A stretch of 14,659 nt of DNA from an uncultured Bacteroides sp. (GTDB lineage: Bacteria > Bacteroidota > Bacteroidia > Bacteroidales > Bacteroidaceae): contig CAAEFE010000043.1 in the NCBI GenBank assembly GCA_900755095.1, positions 1-14,659 of the forward strand. The letters run 5' to 3'. The position numbers were made by a program, and so were the translations under genes. Of this stretch, positions 1 to 8,428 are shown piece by piece. Below the pieces are notes generated by a model. The model was not told the DNA's origin and ran no database searches. It worked only from the letters and a program-made list of their open reading frames with translations. The stretch's first letter is position 1. Each line of letters begins with the position of its first letter.

Positions 1-111
1 AGCACCACCCATGGCGCCACCCGGGTGACCGGAATTGGCTTTCTCAACCATTGAAGCAGCAAGAATACGGATGTTATCCGCTGCACGATTCATAAGTTTG
101 TTATCGTTCAT
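1..111 (-). CDS. tkt: Transketolase, N-terminal fragment (gene runs off the left edge)
   Basis: Only the first 37 codons are inside the window. The translation starts MNDNKLMNRAADNIRILAAS and continues into an SGHPGGAMGGA stretch at residues 27-37, the hallmark N-terminal segment of thiamine-diphosphate transketolases, whose His contributes to the active site. Transketolase exchanges two-carbon units between pentose phosphates and would consume the D-xylulose-5-phosphate made by the AraA-AraB-AraD route encoded upstream. The ATG at 111 is chosen because the next upstream ATG (116) meets a stop after one codon. The gene follows the GH51 gene after 142 bp on the same strand, but a good Bacteroides promoter lies in that gap, so it probably has its own transcript as well as possible read-through from the arabinose operon. 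The rest of the protein cannot be judged. Confidence 0.93.
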   Translation of the reverse strand, partial: MNDNKLMNRAADNIRILAASMVEKANSGHPGGAMGGA

Positions 112-148
112 ATCATTAAAATTTAATTGATTTCTGTCAGATTGTTCG

Positions 149-178
149 CAAAGATAACTCTTTATGTGGATTTAACAA
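149..178 (-). promoter_or_regulatory. Predicted Bacteroides-type promoter of the transketolase gene
   Basis: On the minus strand TATCTTTG (156-149) matches the Bacteroides -7 consensus TAnnTTTG exactly. A TTG (178-176) stands 19 bp upstream of it, the expected spacing for the -33 element. Transcription would begin near 141, giving a leader of about 30 nt before the ATG at 111. The boxes are seen in the sequence; activity is inferred. Confidence 0.6.
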
Positions 179-195
179 TCCAAAAGAGCTATCTT
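151..195. repeat. Two-part hairpin overlapping the transketolase promoter
   Basis: The arms at 151-162 and 184-195 pair over 11 of 12 positions, and an inner perfect 6-bp stem (167-172 with 177-182, 4-nt loop) continues the structure. The outer left arm contains most of the predicted -7 box and the inner stem covers the -33 TTG. The minus-strand transcript has no U-run after the stem, so it is a poor terminator for the upstream GH51 gene. It could be an operator-like palindrome or a weak transcript end. Confidence 0.55.
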
Positions 196-253
196 TTTTA
201 TCGACAATTTTACGGTCTTCTTGTTTGTGATACAATAAGTAATTACTCTAAAA

Positions 254-1798
254 TTACTGTAACTCTAAAGTAACAATGGACTTAGCAGGAAGTTTTACCT
301 TCATTGTACCTTTATTGATTTTTACCTCTTTGAAAGGTGCCGGTTTTACAATATTAGGTTTTTCAAAAGAATTGTAATCGGTCAGTTTGGAAGCGGTCAG
401 AATCTCTCCGATAGCTTTCTTGGCTTTCGTATCACCCAGATTGATGGTGATTTCCTGCGCTTCATCAGCATCTACATTGGAAAGAGAAATATGGATCACC
501 CCATCTTTATTTTTGGAAGCTGTGGCGCTTACCATCGGAACGGTGCGGTTATCACGTACACTCATCTTTTCGCAAGTCAGGTCGATAGGAAGATAAGTGG
601 CATCCTGGTGTACTTTATACATCTTGAAGACATAATAAGTAGGCGTCAACACCATTTCTTTGTCTTTTGTCAGAATCATCGATTGAAGTACATTGACAAT
701 CTGCGCGATATTTGCCATTTTCAGGCGGTCTGTATATTTATGGAATACATCAAGACTTAAAGAAGCCACGAAAGCATCACGCAATGTGTTCTGCTGATAC
801 AGATGTCCTTTGATGGTTCCCGGTTCCTCATCCCACCAGGTTCCCCATTCGTCCAGTAAGAGAGCGATTTTCTTGTCCTTGTCATATTTGTCCATGATGG
901 TACAATGTTTCTTGAGTACATCTTCCACTTCCAGACATTTGCCCATCGTCCAGTAATAATCATCCTTGTTGAATTGAGTGGCTGATCCTTTGCTGCCACT
1001 CCATCCGGTTACGGTATAATAGTGCAGAGAAAGACCGTCCATCCGGTGTCCTACACGATTCATCAATACATCTGTCCATTTGTAATCATAGTCACTTGCG
1101 CCACTGGCAATCTTGAACAGACGGTTGCCGTCATAATTGCGGCAATAAGTAGAATAACGACGATATAAGTCTGCGTAATATTCCGGACGCATGCTGCCAC
1201 CGCACCCCCAGCTTTCATTTCCTACGCCGAGATATTTCAATTTCCATGCTTTGTCGCGACCATTCTTACGGCGAAGGTTGGCCATAGGCGAGTCTCCGTC
1301 AGAAGTCATATATTCCACCCATTTGGCAAGCTCTTCCACTGTGCCGCTACCTACATTTCCACTCACGTATGGTTCGCAACCCAGCATTTCGCAAAGATTC
1401 AAAAACTCGTGCGTTCCGAAACTGTTGTCTTCAATGGTACCGCCCCAGTTGTTGTTCACCATCTTCGGACGGTTCTCTTTCGGACCAATGCCATCCATCC
1501 AGTGGTATTCATCGGCAAAGCATCCGCCCGGCCAGCGAAGAACGGGAACGGACAAGTCTTTCAGTGCATTGAATACGTCTGTGCGATATCCCTTGATATT
1601 AGGAATATCCGAGTTTTCGCCTACCCAAAGACCGCCGTAGATACATGAACCCAAGTGTTCGGCAAACTGGCCGTAAATTTCCTTCGGTATGATTTCTTTG
1701 CCTTGGTCGGCATGTACGGTTATGGTAGCACTCTTTTGTGCAGAAAGAGATACAGATGCTGCCAGAAAAGCCGTGCTGACTAATAGTTTTGCTTTCAT
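254..1798 (-). CDS. Secreted GH51 alpha-L-arabinofuranosidase (short form)
   Basis: A 514-residue protein with a Sec signal peptide (residues 1 to about 20, ending SLSAQ) followed by a GH51 (beta/alpha)8 barrel and a C-terminal beta domain from about residue 400. Motifs visible are [13 protein letters not shown] (88-100), the acid/base site GVGNESWG with Glu195, and the nucleophile site [10 protein letters not shown] with Glu317. Family knowledge: GH51 enzymes are retaining exo-enzymes that remove terminal alpha-L-arabinofuranosyl units from arabinan and arabinoxylan fragments. The signal peptide and lack of a lipobox suggest the periplasm. It is the last arabinose gene of the minus-strand run, 131 bp after the GH127 gene; that gap is filled mainly by a long inverted repeat and shows no clear promoter, so co-transcription is likely. 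It corresponds in context to the GH51 gene of the B. thetaiotaomicron ara locus. Exact substrate preference cannot be read from sequence. Confidence 0.93.
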   Translation of the reverse strand: MKAKLLVSTAFLAASVSLSAQKSATITVHADQGKEIIPKEIYGQFAEHLGSCIYGGLWVGENSDIPNIKGYRTDVFNALKDLSVPVLRWPGGCFADEYHWMDGIGPKENRPKMVNNNWGGTIEDNSFGTHEFLNLCEMLGCEPYVSGNVGSGTVEELAKWVEYMTSDGDSPMANLRRKNGRDKAWKLKYLGVGNESWGCGGSMRPEYYADLYRRYSTYCRNYDGNRLFKIASGASDYDYKWTDVLMNRVGHRMDGLSLHYYTVTGWSGSKGSATQFNKDDYYWTMGKCLEVEDVLKKHCTIMDKYDKDKKIALLLDEWGTWWDEEPGTIKGHLYQQNTLRDAFVASLSLDVFHKYTDRLKMANIAQIVNVLQSMILTKDKEMVLTPTYYVFKMYKVHQDATYLPIDLTCEKMSVRDNRTVPMVSATASKNKDGVIHISLSNVDADEAQEITINLGDTKAKKAIGEILTASKLTDYNSFEKPNIVKPAPFKEVKINKGTMKVKLPAKSIVTLELQ

Positions 1799-1825
1799 AA
1801 ATGGTATTTGTTTAATGATTATTTT

Positions 1826-1926
1826 TTACCACAGATTACGCAGATTATCACAGATTGATTTTATTCTGACTGCTATCATGTTATAACCCATAAATAATCT
1901 GTGTTAATCCGTGTAATCTGTGGTGA
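1826..1926. repeat. Long imperfect inverted repeat between the GH127 and GH51 genes
   Basis: Two 31-nt arms (1826-1856 and 1896-1926) are inverted copies agreeing at about 27 positions, separated by 39 bp. Each arm is itself built of three imperfect copies of a CAGATTA-type unit (for example CACAGATTACGCAGATTA in the left arm). The element occupies almost the whole 131-bp gap and ends 3 bp short of the GH127 stop codon. Sequences of this type are, to my knowledge, dispersed in Bacteroides genomes. In the operon RNA it would fold into a large hairpin that could protect or process the message. It carries no recognisable ORF. Confidence 0.8.
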
Positions 1927-1929
1927 CTT

Positions 1930-4332
1930 CTATTTTAGTAAACGAACTTCATAAACGGCAGAGGTCCATTCCGTCCCGTCAGGGATAAAACGTATCAGAC
2001 AACTACCCGTATTCAGTTTTTGAGGCAGAACGTATGAAAGGGTTATGAAACCGTCTTTATCCGCTTCACTGACAGTCGGATGAACAGCCAACTTTTCGTT
2101 ATTCAAAAGAATAGCCACTTTATTGCGGTCATCTTTCCGTACCGTAATCAGGAGGCGGCTTGCTTCCTCTTTTACCTTCAATTGATAGCCGAACCAACCT
2201 TTGGCACGTCGGAAATGCCGGTCTTTATTCGTCCCTGTTTCTGCCTGTTCATACTGGATGCCATGGTCAGACTCCGGTTGCTGTTCGCCAGGGAAGATAA
2301 GGTCAATGGTTTGATTAGCCAATTCCGTTGCTTTTCGTTCAGCCGTTGCCATCTCTTCCTGAATCGCTTTAAACTGCTCTTCGCTTGCCTGCCGGAAATA
2401 AACGGCATAACGGGAATTATGCAGGCGGAAGAACGGAACGAGTTCCAATGCCTTGTCTTGTGCAGGATAAACCTCTCCGTTATAGCTGAAAGTAATCCGG
2501 CTATTCTGTTCTTTCTGAAGAGACTTGCAGATTGAATCTGGATTTCCTATCAGCATCGGAACTTCTTGCAGAGGAATTTGTTTGCCATGAGCGATATGTC
2601 CGCCACGACTGTCATCGGCATATAAACCGTCAAGATGTTCAGTGCCTGTGGAAGCTGCAAGAACGATCGGACCATATAAGAAAGCATAATAATCTTTCTT
2701 GTCGGGAATTTGTTCTACGCTGACTTTCATAGGCAAGTGGAAAGTAATGACATCCCCTTTTTCCCATTTGCGGGAGAGAGGAAGATACTGGTTACCTTTT
2801 GCCATAACGAACATTTTTCTTTTTCCATTGATGCTGACGCTATATCCTTTGGATTGGTTCGCCCATTCCGGAATACGTATCATTAAAGTACGTTTTTTCT
2901 TAGGCGCTTCATTTATTCGCAAAGTTACCTTGCCGTCATCGGGGAAACGGGTTTCCTGTGTCAAAATAATGCCTTGCTCTTTCCAGGTCAGTTGTGAAGG
3001 AATGAAGAGATTGACATAAAGAGTGTCTTTCCGATACGCATAGATAAATTCACCGTATTTGGTATGATTCTCCAAGCCTGAACCTACACAGCACCACATT
3101 GATGTTTCCGGTTGTGAGTACACGCGATAATGTCCCGGACGCATAGGAGTGAAGTAGACAAATCCACCTTTATCCGGCTCTTGTGACGCTAGAATATGAT
3201 TGTAAAGCGCACGTTCGTAATAGTTTACGTAGTTGGGATCAGGTTCGTTTGTTTGATTCGGATTATGAGAATTCTGATAAAGCATTTTGGTAAGACGGAG
3301 CATGTTGTAAGTATTACAGGTCTCCGGTCCTTGAACGTCGTTCAGCATGGACGTGAAGTTATCCGACGGATGGAAATGTTCGCGTACACTATTTCCTCCG
3401 ATGCAGACAGAACGGTGATTGACTACCGTGTTCCAGAAAAAACGGGCGGCATGATCCCACTCTGCAGCATGATTCCAATTCTTGTCGTCTTGTGAAAGTT
3501 CGGCTATTCGCTTGTAGCCGATCACTTTCGGAATCTGTGTGTTGGCGTGCATCCCCGTCAATTTGTCTTCCTCTTTGATAAGCGGGTCGAGGATAAGGTT
3601 GTGAGAGAAACGGCGTGCCAGTTCCAGATACTTCTTGTCGCCTGTGATTTCGGCCACGTCAGCGAACGTTTCGTTTAATCCGCCATGTTCGCTACGAAGC
3701 ATATCCTGCATTTGTTCGTCGCTCAAGCCGGAAGTGATATCGATCATCCAATCTGTAAAAGCGATAAGCATTTGGCGTGCAAGGTCGCTTCCTGCATAGA
3801 GATATGCATCCCGCAATCCGGCGTAAGTCTTATGTATATTGTATAGAGGCACCCATTTACCGTTAAGGTCGAAACCTCCGGCACGGATTTTTCCTGCTTT
3901 TATATCTTTCCAAAGTTGAAGGCTTCCCGGAGTTCCTCCGATGAATCCTGTGCCGACAGTTTGTTGTGCCCGGTTCAACTCATTCAGCATGTAGTTGAGG
4001 CGATTATAGACTGCGGTATCTCCGGTGGCGGCATACATCATGGAAAGTGCGGATAAATAATGTCCGCCGATATGCCCGTCCAGTCCGGTATTTTCCCAAT
4101 TGGTGTAGCTGGGGGCTTTAGGCTGTAACCCTGCTTCGCGGAGAAAAGGAGCGAGCAGACGATCGGGGTCTAATGCAAGTATGTAATGTAAATCAGTCTG
4201 TTGAGCTTGCAGAAACGGACTATCCAATAGTTTCACATTCTGTAAAGGGAAGTAAGACACTTGTGGGGCGTTTTGAGCTTTGCCCAGTGAAGTGGACAGG
4301 ACAAGTGCAAGTATGAACGAGGTGGTTTTCAT
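1930..4332 (-). CDS. Secreted GH127 (DUF1680) beta-L-arabinofuranosidase
   Basis: An 800-residue protein with a Sec signal peptide (residues 1 to about 19, cleavage near GKAQ), the (alpha/alpha)6-barrel GH127 domain to about residue 430, and C-terminal beta-sandwich regions. The zinc/cysteine catalytic signature is intact: GPETCNTYNM gives Glu337 and Cys339, and ETSMWCCVGSG gives Cys414 and Cys415. These match the Glu, Cys, Cys, Cys set of Bifidobacterium HypBA1, in which a zinc-bound cysteine acts as the nucleophile. Other family signatures are GLDGHIGGHYLSA (83-95) and YNIHKTYAGLRDAY (164-177). Family members release beta-L-arabinofuranose from hydroxyproline-linked or other plant arabino-oligosaccharides. 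It lies 141 bp downstream of araB on the same strand, behind a palindromic repeat, and is probably co-transcribed. Its specificity is inferred from the conserved residues; some GH127-like proteins have other activities. Confidence 0.92.
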   Translation of the reverse strand: MKTTSFILALVLSTSLGKAQNAPQVSYFPLQNVKLLDSPFLQAQQTDLHYILALDPDRLLAPFLREAGLQPKAPSYTNWENTGLDGHIGGHYLSALSMMYAATGDTAVYNRLNYMLNELNRAQQTVGTGFIGGTPGSLQLWKDIKAGKIRAGGFDLNGKWVPLYNIHKTYAGLRDAYLYAGSDLARQMLIAFTDWMIDITSGLSDEQMQDMLRSEHGGLNETFADVAEITGDKKYLELARRFSHNLILDPLIKEEDKLTGMHANTQIPKVIGYKRIAELSQDDKNWNHAAEWDHAARFFWNTVVNHRSVCIGGNSVREHFHPSDNFTSMLNDVQGPETCNTYNMLRLTKMLYQNSHNPNQTNEPDPNYVNYYERALYNHILASQEPDKGGFVYFTPMRPGHYRVYSQPETSMWCCVGSGLENHTKYGEFIYAYRKDTLYVNLFIPSQLTWKEQGIILTQETRFPDDGKVTLRINEAPKKKRTLMIRIPEWANQSKGYSVSINGKRKMFVMAKGNQYLPLSRKWEKGDVITFHLPMKVSVEQIPDKKDYYAFLYGPIVLAASTGTEHLDGLYADDSRGGHIAHGKQIPLQEVPMLIGNPDSICKSLQKEQNSRITFSYNGEVYPAQDKALELVPFFRLHNSRYAVYFRQASEEQFKAIQEEMATAERKATELANQTIDLIFPGEQQPESDHGIQYEQAETGTNKDRHFRRAKGWFGYQLKVKEEASRLLITVRKDDRNKVAILLNNEKLAVHPTVSEADKDGFITLSYVLPQKLNTGSCLIRFIPDGTEWTSAVYEVRLLK

Positions 4333-4343
4333 GATAATAGTTT

Positions 4344-4380
4344 CCCCATCTCCCTCTCCAAAAGAGGAGAGGGGTGGAGA
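4344..4380. repeat. Short C/G-rich palindromic repeat upstream of the GH127 gene
   Basis: An imperfect palindrome centred on CCTCTCCAAAAGAGG, with a C-rich left flank and a G-rich right flank, begins 12 bp before the GH127 start codon. In the minus-strand transcript it would form a hairpin just ahead of that start. It resembles the palindrome at 9111-9130 and, more loosely, the one at 9231-9275. The remainder of the 141-bp gap (4381-4473) holds a 6-bp stem GATAAA/TTTATC (loop 6) and shows no convincing promoter. Confidence 0.6.
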
Positions 4381-4473
4381 TAATTAATGTTTGTACTTAG
4401 TTAGAATTGACTCTTGATAAACAGCGATTTATCGACAATCTTTGATGAACAACAATGGATTGCCGACTGTCAA

Positions 4474-6069
4474 TTATTTAAATTTGACTGCTGCCTCTTC
4501 GATAGGCAATCCTGCCTTATAGTTTTCGATGTATGTATTGAAGCCGGCTACATCTTCGGGCGTAGGTGATACCTCGATACCCGCGTCACCGACAAATACG
4601 CTTTCATCCAGAAAATCGGCAAGAGATTGTTTCTTTTCATTGTTCACGAGGTAAGAACCTAACAGGGCAATACCCCAGGCACCACCTTCGCCGGCTGTTT
4701 CCATCACAGAAATAGGCGAGTTGATAGCTGCAGCAAGTATTCTTTGACCTACTCCTTTGGTTCTGAATAATCCTCCGTGACCAGTAATTCTGTCCACTTT
4801 GATTTTTTCTTCGTTGAACAGGATATCGTTACCAATCTTGAGCACTCCTACTGAAGCATACAAGTGAGTCCGCATAAAGTTTGCCAGGTTGAACTTGTCA
4901 TTTGCCGAACGTACAAACAAAGGTCTTCCATCAGCAAATCCTGTTACAGGTTCGCCTGAAATATAATTGTATGAAAGCAAACCTCCGCAATCGGTATCAC
5001 CGGTGAGCGCAATATTGTAAAGTTTGCTATAGATTTCATCCATATTTACAGGTATGCCCAGAAGCTCCTGATATTCCTTGAACAGGTTGACCCATGCGTT
5101 GAGATCAGAAGTACAGTTGTTGCAATGCACCATAGCTACCAGACTTCCGTCAGGAGTGGTCACCATGTCAATCATTTCGTATGGCTTCGACAAATCTTTC
5201 TCCAATACAATCATAGAGAATGAAGAAGTACCTGCCGACACATTTCCGGTGCGTTGTTTGACTGCATTGGTTGCCACCATTCCGGTACCTGCGTCTCCTT
5301 CCGGTGGACAAACCGGTATTCCTGCCTTCAAATGACCCGATGCATCGAGCTTTTTACTTCCTTCCGGAGTGAGGACACCAGCATTTTCACCTGCCGACAA
5401 TACTTTAGGCAGAATATCTTCCAGTTTCCAGTTATATTCTTTCGGAGCAATCAGTTTGTCGAACTTAGCCACCATTTCAGCAGAATAGTTGTTAGTAGTT
5501 GGATCTATAGGAAGCATACCTGATGCATCACCTATTCCCAGCACCTTTTCGCCTGTGATCTGCCAATGCACGTAACCTGCCAGAGTGGTCAGGAAGTCGA
5601 TTTTATTAACGTGTGCTTCGTTGTCCAGAATAGCCTGATACAAGTGGGAAATGCTCCAACGCAGAGGGATATTATAGACAAATAGTTCGGACAAAGCAGC
5701 CGCTGCGCGGCCTGTATTGGTGTTTCTCCAAGTGCGGAAAGGCACGAGGATTTCTTCTTTTTTGTTGAATGGCATATAACCATGCATCATAGCGCTGACA
5801 CCGATGGCAGCCAGAGTCTCGATCTCTATGTCGTATGCATTCTTTACGTTAGTACGAAGATCGGCATAGCAATCTTGCAGCCCTGACCAGATAGCTTCAA
5901 TGCTATACGTCCAAAGTCCGTCAACTAACTGGTTTTCCCAAGTGTGGCTACCTTGAGCAATAGGCTTGTTTTCCTGGTCGATCAAGACAGCTTTTATTCG
6001 TGTAGAACCGAGTTCTATACCAAGAATTGCTTTACCTGCCTCGATGGTTGATTTTGCATCTAATTTCAT
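4474..6069 (-). CDS. araB: FGGY-family L-ribulokinase (AraB, xylulokinase-like)
   Basis: A 531-residue cytoplasmic sugar kinase with two actin-like ATPase domains. The N-terminal phosphate-binding motif is [12 protein letters not shown] (17-28). The likely catalytic aspartate is Asp259 in [10 protein letters not shown], followed by the ATP-domain strands [10 protein letters not shown] (275-284), [10 protein letters not shown] (430-439) and [16 protein letters not shown] (457-472). Automated pipelines often name such proteins xylulokinase. Position next to araA and araD, with no other kinase in the cluster, argues for phosphorylation of L-ribulose to L-ribulose-5-phosphate, as for the corresponding gene of the B. 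thetaiotaomicron ara operon. Its start is 102 bp downstream of araA, behind a strong intrinsic terminator, so its expression may be lower than that of araA or depend on read-through. The call to the family is near certain; the ribulose specificity is contextual. Confidence 0.9.
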   Translation of the reverse strand: MKLDAKSTIEAGKAILGIELGSTRIKAVLIDQENKPIAQGSHTWENQLVDGLWTYSIEAIWSGLQDCYADLRTNVKNAYDIEIETLAAIGVSAMMHGYMPFNKKEEILVPFRTWRNTNTGRAAAALSELFVYNIPLRWSISHLYQAILDNEAHVNKIDFLTTLAGYVHWQITGEKVLGIGDASGMLPIDPTTNNYSAEMVAKFDKLIAPKEYNWKLEDILPKVLSAGENAGVLTPEGSKKLDASGHLKAGIPVCPPEGDAGTGMVATNAVKQRTGNVSAGTSSFSMIVLEKDLSKPYEMIDMVTTPDGSLVAMVHCNNCTSDLNAWVNLFKEYQELLGIPVNMDEIYSKLYNIALTGDTDCGGLLSYNYISGEPVTGFADGRPLFVRSANDKFNLANFMRTHLYASVGVLKIGNDILFNEEKIKVDRITGHGGLFRTKGVGQRILAAAINSPISVMETAGEGGAWGIALLGSYLVNNEKKQSLADFLDESVFVGDAGIEVSPTPEDVAGFNTYIENYKAGLPIEEAAVKFK

Positions 6070-6105
6070 GTTGAAATCAATATTTTAAGGTATAACGATC
6101 ATTAT

Positions 6106-6161
6106 AAAAAAATCAAGTTTCGCAAAAACTTAACGAAATAATTAAGCCATGCGAAACTTGA
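6106..6161 (-). terminator. Intrinsic (Rho-independent type) terminator between araA and araB
   Basis: Perfect 12-bp inverted repeat: TGCGAAACTTGA (6150-6161 on the plus strand) pairs with 6113-6124. An inner 5-bp stem CTTAA/TTAAG lies in the loop. In the direction of transcription the stem is followed directly by seven T residues (6112-6106). This is the textbook form of an intrinsic terminator, placed 10 bp after the araA stop codon and before araB, inside what is otherwise a single operon. Confidence 0.82.
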
Positions 6162-6171
6162 ATAATTGTTT

Positions 6172-7698
6172 TTAGCAAAGTGCTTTATTCAACATGTAAT
6201 AAACTTCGTTCATGCGCAGTTCTTTCTTGAAGCAGCTGATCGTAGTATCCTTGTTGATATGTACCATTTCGATACCTGCGATTTCAGCATAATCTTCCCA
6301 ATATTCTGCTGTCAGGTCGTAAGAGAAGCAAGAGTGGTGAGTTCCACCAGCCAGAATCCATGCACCTGCACCTACTTCAAGGTTTGGCATCGGAATCCAG
6401 AGAGCAGAAGCAACCGGCAACTTAGGCAGCGGTTTCGGCTCGATACATTCTACGTCGTTCACGATCAGACGGAAACGGTTACCCATATCTACAATAGTAG
6501 CAGTGCAGCCTGTACCTACTTTTGAAGTGAAGACCAAACGTGCAGTCTGACTCTTGCGGATACCTATACCGAGGAAGTGTACTTCCAGGCGAGGTTTGTT
6601 GGCGGCGATAAGCGGGCAGACTTCCAACATGTGTGACTGAAGGATAGAGCTGTTAGCACCGTCGAAGTTCAGTGTGTAATCTTCCAGGAATGAACAGCCT
6701 TTAGGGAGACCTTGATTCATCACCCATACAGTACGGTAAAGAGCAGCCGATTTCCAGTCACCTTCAGCACCGAATCCGTAACCTTCCGCCATCAGACGTT
6801 GTGAAGCAAGACCCGGGATTTGATCGAAACCATTGTATTCAATGTCGCCCAAATCGTCGAAGTTGGTAGTAAATCCTTTGGCACCTTTGGCTTTCAGGAT
6901 AGCACGTATAGCCAGTTCAGCCTTAGCAGCATTCCATACTTTCTGGTAAGCTTCAGTTGATTTATCTTCCAGAGAAGCATCGTGATCGTATTCCTTGAAG
7001 TAAGTAGCTACCAATGCATCTACCTCTTCATTTTTGATATCCTTGTGATATTCCATCAATTCGCTTACCGGACAGTAATCTACGTGGTAACCCATACGTT
7101 GTTCAGCTTCCACTTTATCACCATCGGTTACAGCTACGTTGTTCATCTGGTCGCCGAAACGGATAATCAGCATATCCTGTGAATCTGCCCAACCGGCACA
7201 AACACGCATCCAAACGGCAATCTTATGCAAAGTCTCTTCCTCTTTCCAGTAGCCTACCACTACTTTACGACGGATACGCATACGGGTACAGATATGTCCG
7301 AATTCGCGGTCACCGTGAGCAGACTGGTTCAGGTTCATGAAATCCATGTCCATTGTATCCCAAGGAATTTCCTTGTTGAATTGAGTATGCAGGTGCAACA
7401 AAGGCTTCTTCAACTGTTGCAAGCCGTGAATCCACATTTTAGCAGGAGAGAACGTATGCATCCAAGTGATAACACCGACACACTTTTCGTCATTATTGGC
7501 TGCTTTGAAAACAGCTTCCACTTCTTTAGAAGAATTAGCTGTTCCTTTGTATACCACCTTTACAGGGAGTTTACCGGATTCGTTCAATCCGTTAACCATT
7601 TCATTAGAGTGTGCGTCTACTGCGATTACTGCGTCACCTCCGTACAAAAGCTGTGCTCCTGTTACGAACCATACTTCATATTGATCAAATGCGTTCAT
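6172..7698 (-). CDS. araA: L-arabinose isomerase
   Basis: A 508-residue protein, the usual length for AraA (about 500), converting L-arabinose to L-ribulose in the cytoplasm. It aligns by eye with E. coli AraA through the active site. The manganese ligands are present as Glu312 in GFGAEGDWKSAAL, Glu339 in FLEDYTLNF, His356 in SHMLEVCP and His454/His455 in GGTHHSCFS. The N-terminal region contains VWFVTGAQLLYG (9-20) and the ITWMHTFSPAKMWI segment (77-90), both typical of the family. The gene follows araD after 41 bp with no promoter seen and is followed by a strong terminator-like hairpin. No odd residues or frameshifts were noticed. Confidence 0.98.
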   Translation of the reverse strand: MNAFDQYEVWFVTGAQLLYGGDAVIAVDAHSNEMVNGLNESGKLPVKVVYKGTANSSKEVEAVFKAANNDEKCVGVITWMHTFSPAKMWIHGLQQLKKPLLHLHTQFNKEIPWDTMDMDFMNLNQSAHGDREFGHICTRMRIRRKVVVGYWKEEETLHKIAVWMRVCAGWADSQDMLIIRFGDQMNNVAVTDGDKVEAEQRMGYHVDYCPVSELMEYHKDIKNEEVDALVATYFKEYDHDASLEDKSTEAYQKVWNAAKAELAIRAILKAKGAKGFTTNFDDLGDIEYNGFDQIPGLASQRLMAEGYGFGAEGDWKSAALYRTVWVMNQGLPKGCSFLEDYTLNFDGANSSILQSHMLEVCPLIAANKPRLEVHFLGIGIRKSQTARLVFTSKVGTGCTATIVDMGNRFRLIVNDVECIEPKPLPKLPVASALWIPMPNLEVGAGAWILAGGTHHSCFSYDLTAEYWEDYAEIAGIEMVHINKDTTISCFKKELRMNEVYYMLNKALC

Positions 7699-7739
7699 AA
7701 TGTTATTGCTTTAATTTTTAATTGTTACTTTTTAATTGA

Positions 7740-8423
7740 TTATTGTCCATAATAAGCATTCGGACCATGCTTGCGGCTGAAATGTTTCTCTATCAGCAGC
7801 GGATTCATTGTTAAATTGGGATTTACCGCATAAGCGATACTTGCCATTTTAGCCACCTGTTCCATAACCACAGCATTGTGTACGGCATCATGCGCGTCTT
7901 TTCCCCAAGAGAAAGGACCGTGATTTTTTACCAATACTCCCGGTGTATGTACAGGATTCAATCCTTCAAAACGTTTCACTATCACATTACCGGTTTCCAG
8001 CTCGTAAGCACCTTTCACTTCCGCTTCTGTCATATCCGCTGTGCAGGGAATGGCATCATGGAAATAATCCGCATGAGTCGTTCCGATGTTCGGAATGTCG
8101 CATCCCGCCTGTGCCCAGGCAGTAGCATAAGTAGAGTGAGTATGAACCACTCCGCCAATCTCCGGAAATGCTTTGTAAAGTACTACGTGAGTAGGAGTAT
8201 CCGAGGATGGCTTCAGTCGTCCTTCAACGACCTTGCCATCCAAATCCACTACTACCATATCTTCGGCTTTCATGTCATCATAACTTACACCACTGGGCTT
8301 GATTACTACCAGCCCGCTTTCACGGTCGATGGCAGAAACATTGCCCCAGGTAAAGATGACTAATCCATGCTTTACCAATTCGAGATTGGCATGAAATACT
8401 TTTTCTTTTAGTTCTTCCAGCAT
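7740..8423 (-). CDS. araD: L-ribulose-5-phosphate 4-epimerase
   Basis: A 227-residue class II aldolase/epimerase, close to the 231 residues of E. coli AraD, producing D-xylulose-5-phosphate. The zinc-binding histidines are visible as His94 and His96 in [15 protein letters not shown] and His168 in [11 protein letters not shown]. Other conserved residues are Asp75 in KPSSDTPTH, Asp119 in THADYFH and the C-terminal tyrosines in GPNAYYGQ. The N-terminal WGNVSAIDR and [11 protein letters not shown] motifs (26-34, 41-51) match the phosphate-binding loops of the family. It begins 5 bp after the araR stop codon, so translation of the two is probably coupled, and it precedes araA by 41 bp. Class II fuculose aldolases are the main alternative, but the AraD-type tail and neighbours make this assignment firm. 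Confidence 0.97.
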   Translation of the reverse strand: MLEELKEKVFHANLELVKHGLVIFTWGNVSAIDRESGLVVIKPSGVSYDDMKAEDMVVVDLDGKVVEGRLKPSSDTPTHVVLYKAFPEIGGVVHTHSTYATAWAQAGCDIPNIGTTHADYFHDAIPCTADMTEAEVKGAYELETGNVIVKRFEGLNPVHTPGVLVKNHGPFSWGKDAHDAVHNAVVMEQVAKMASIAYAVNPNLTMNPLLIEKHFSRKHGPNAYYGQ

Positions 8424-8428
8424 AATGA

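Noticed and set aside
1191..1640. Plus-strand open frame of 149 codons opposite the short GH51 gene
   Set aside because: Overlaps the GH51 catalytic motifs in antisense; no domain or promoter evidence.
1826..1926. CRISPR array or tandem repeat reading of the CAGATTA units
   Set aside because: Only a few short imperfect units in two inverted arms, with no regular spacers or cas genes.
4474..6069. Annotation as D-xylulokinase
   Set aside because: FGGY motifs alone cannot separate the two, but the arabinose cluster has no other kinase and needs an L-ribulokinase, so araB is preferred.
6070..6105. Separate araB promoter downstream of the terminator
   Set aside because: No TTTG / TAnnTTTG pair with acceptable spacing could be found in the short stretch before the araB ATG.
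7225..7752. Plus-strand open frame of 175 codons opposite araA
   Set aside because: It mirrors the conserved N-terminal half of araA, and its composition fits antisense of a real gene. No promoter is evident.
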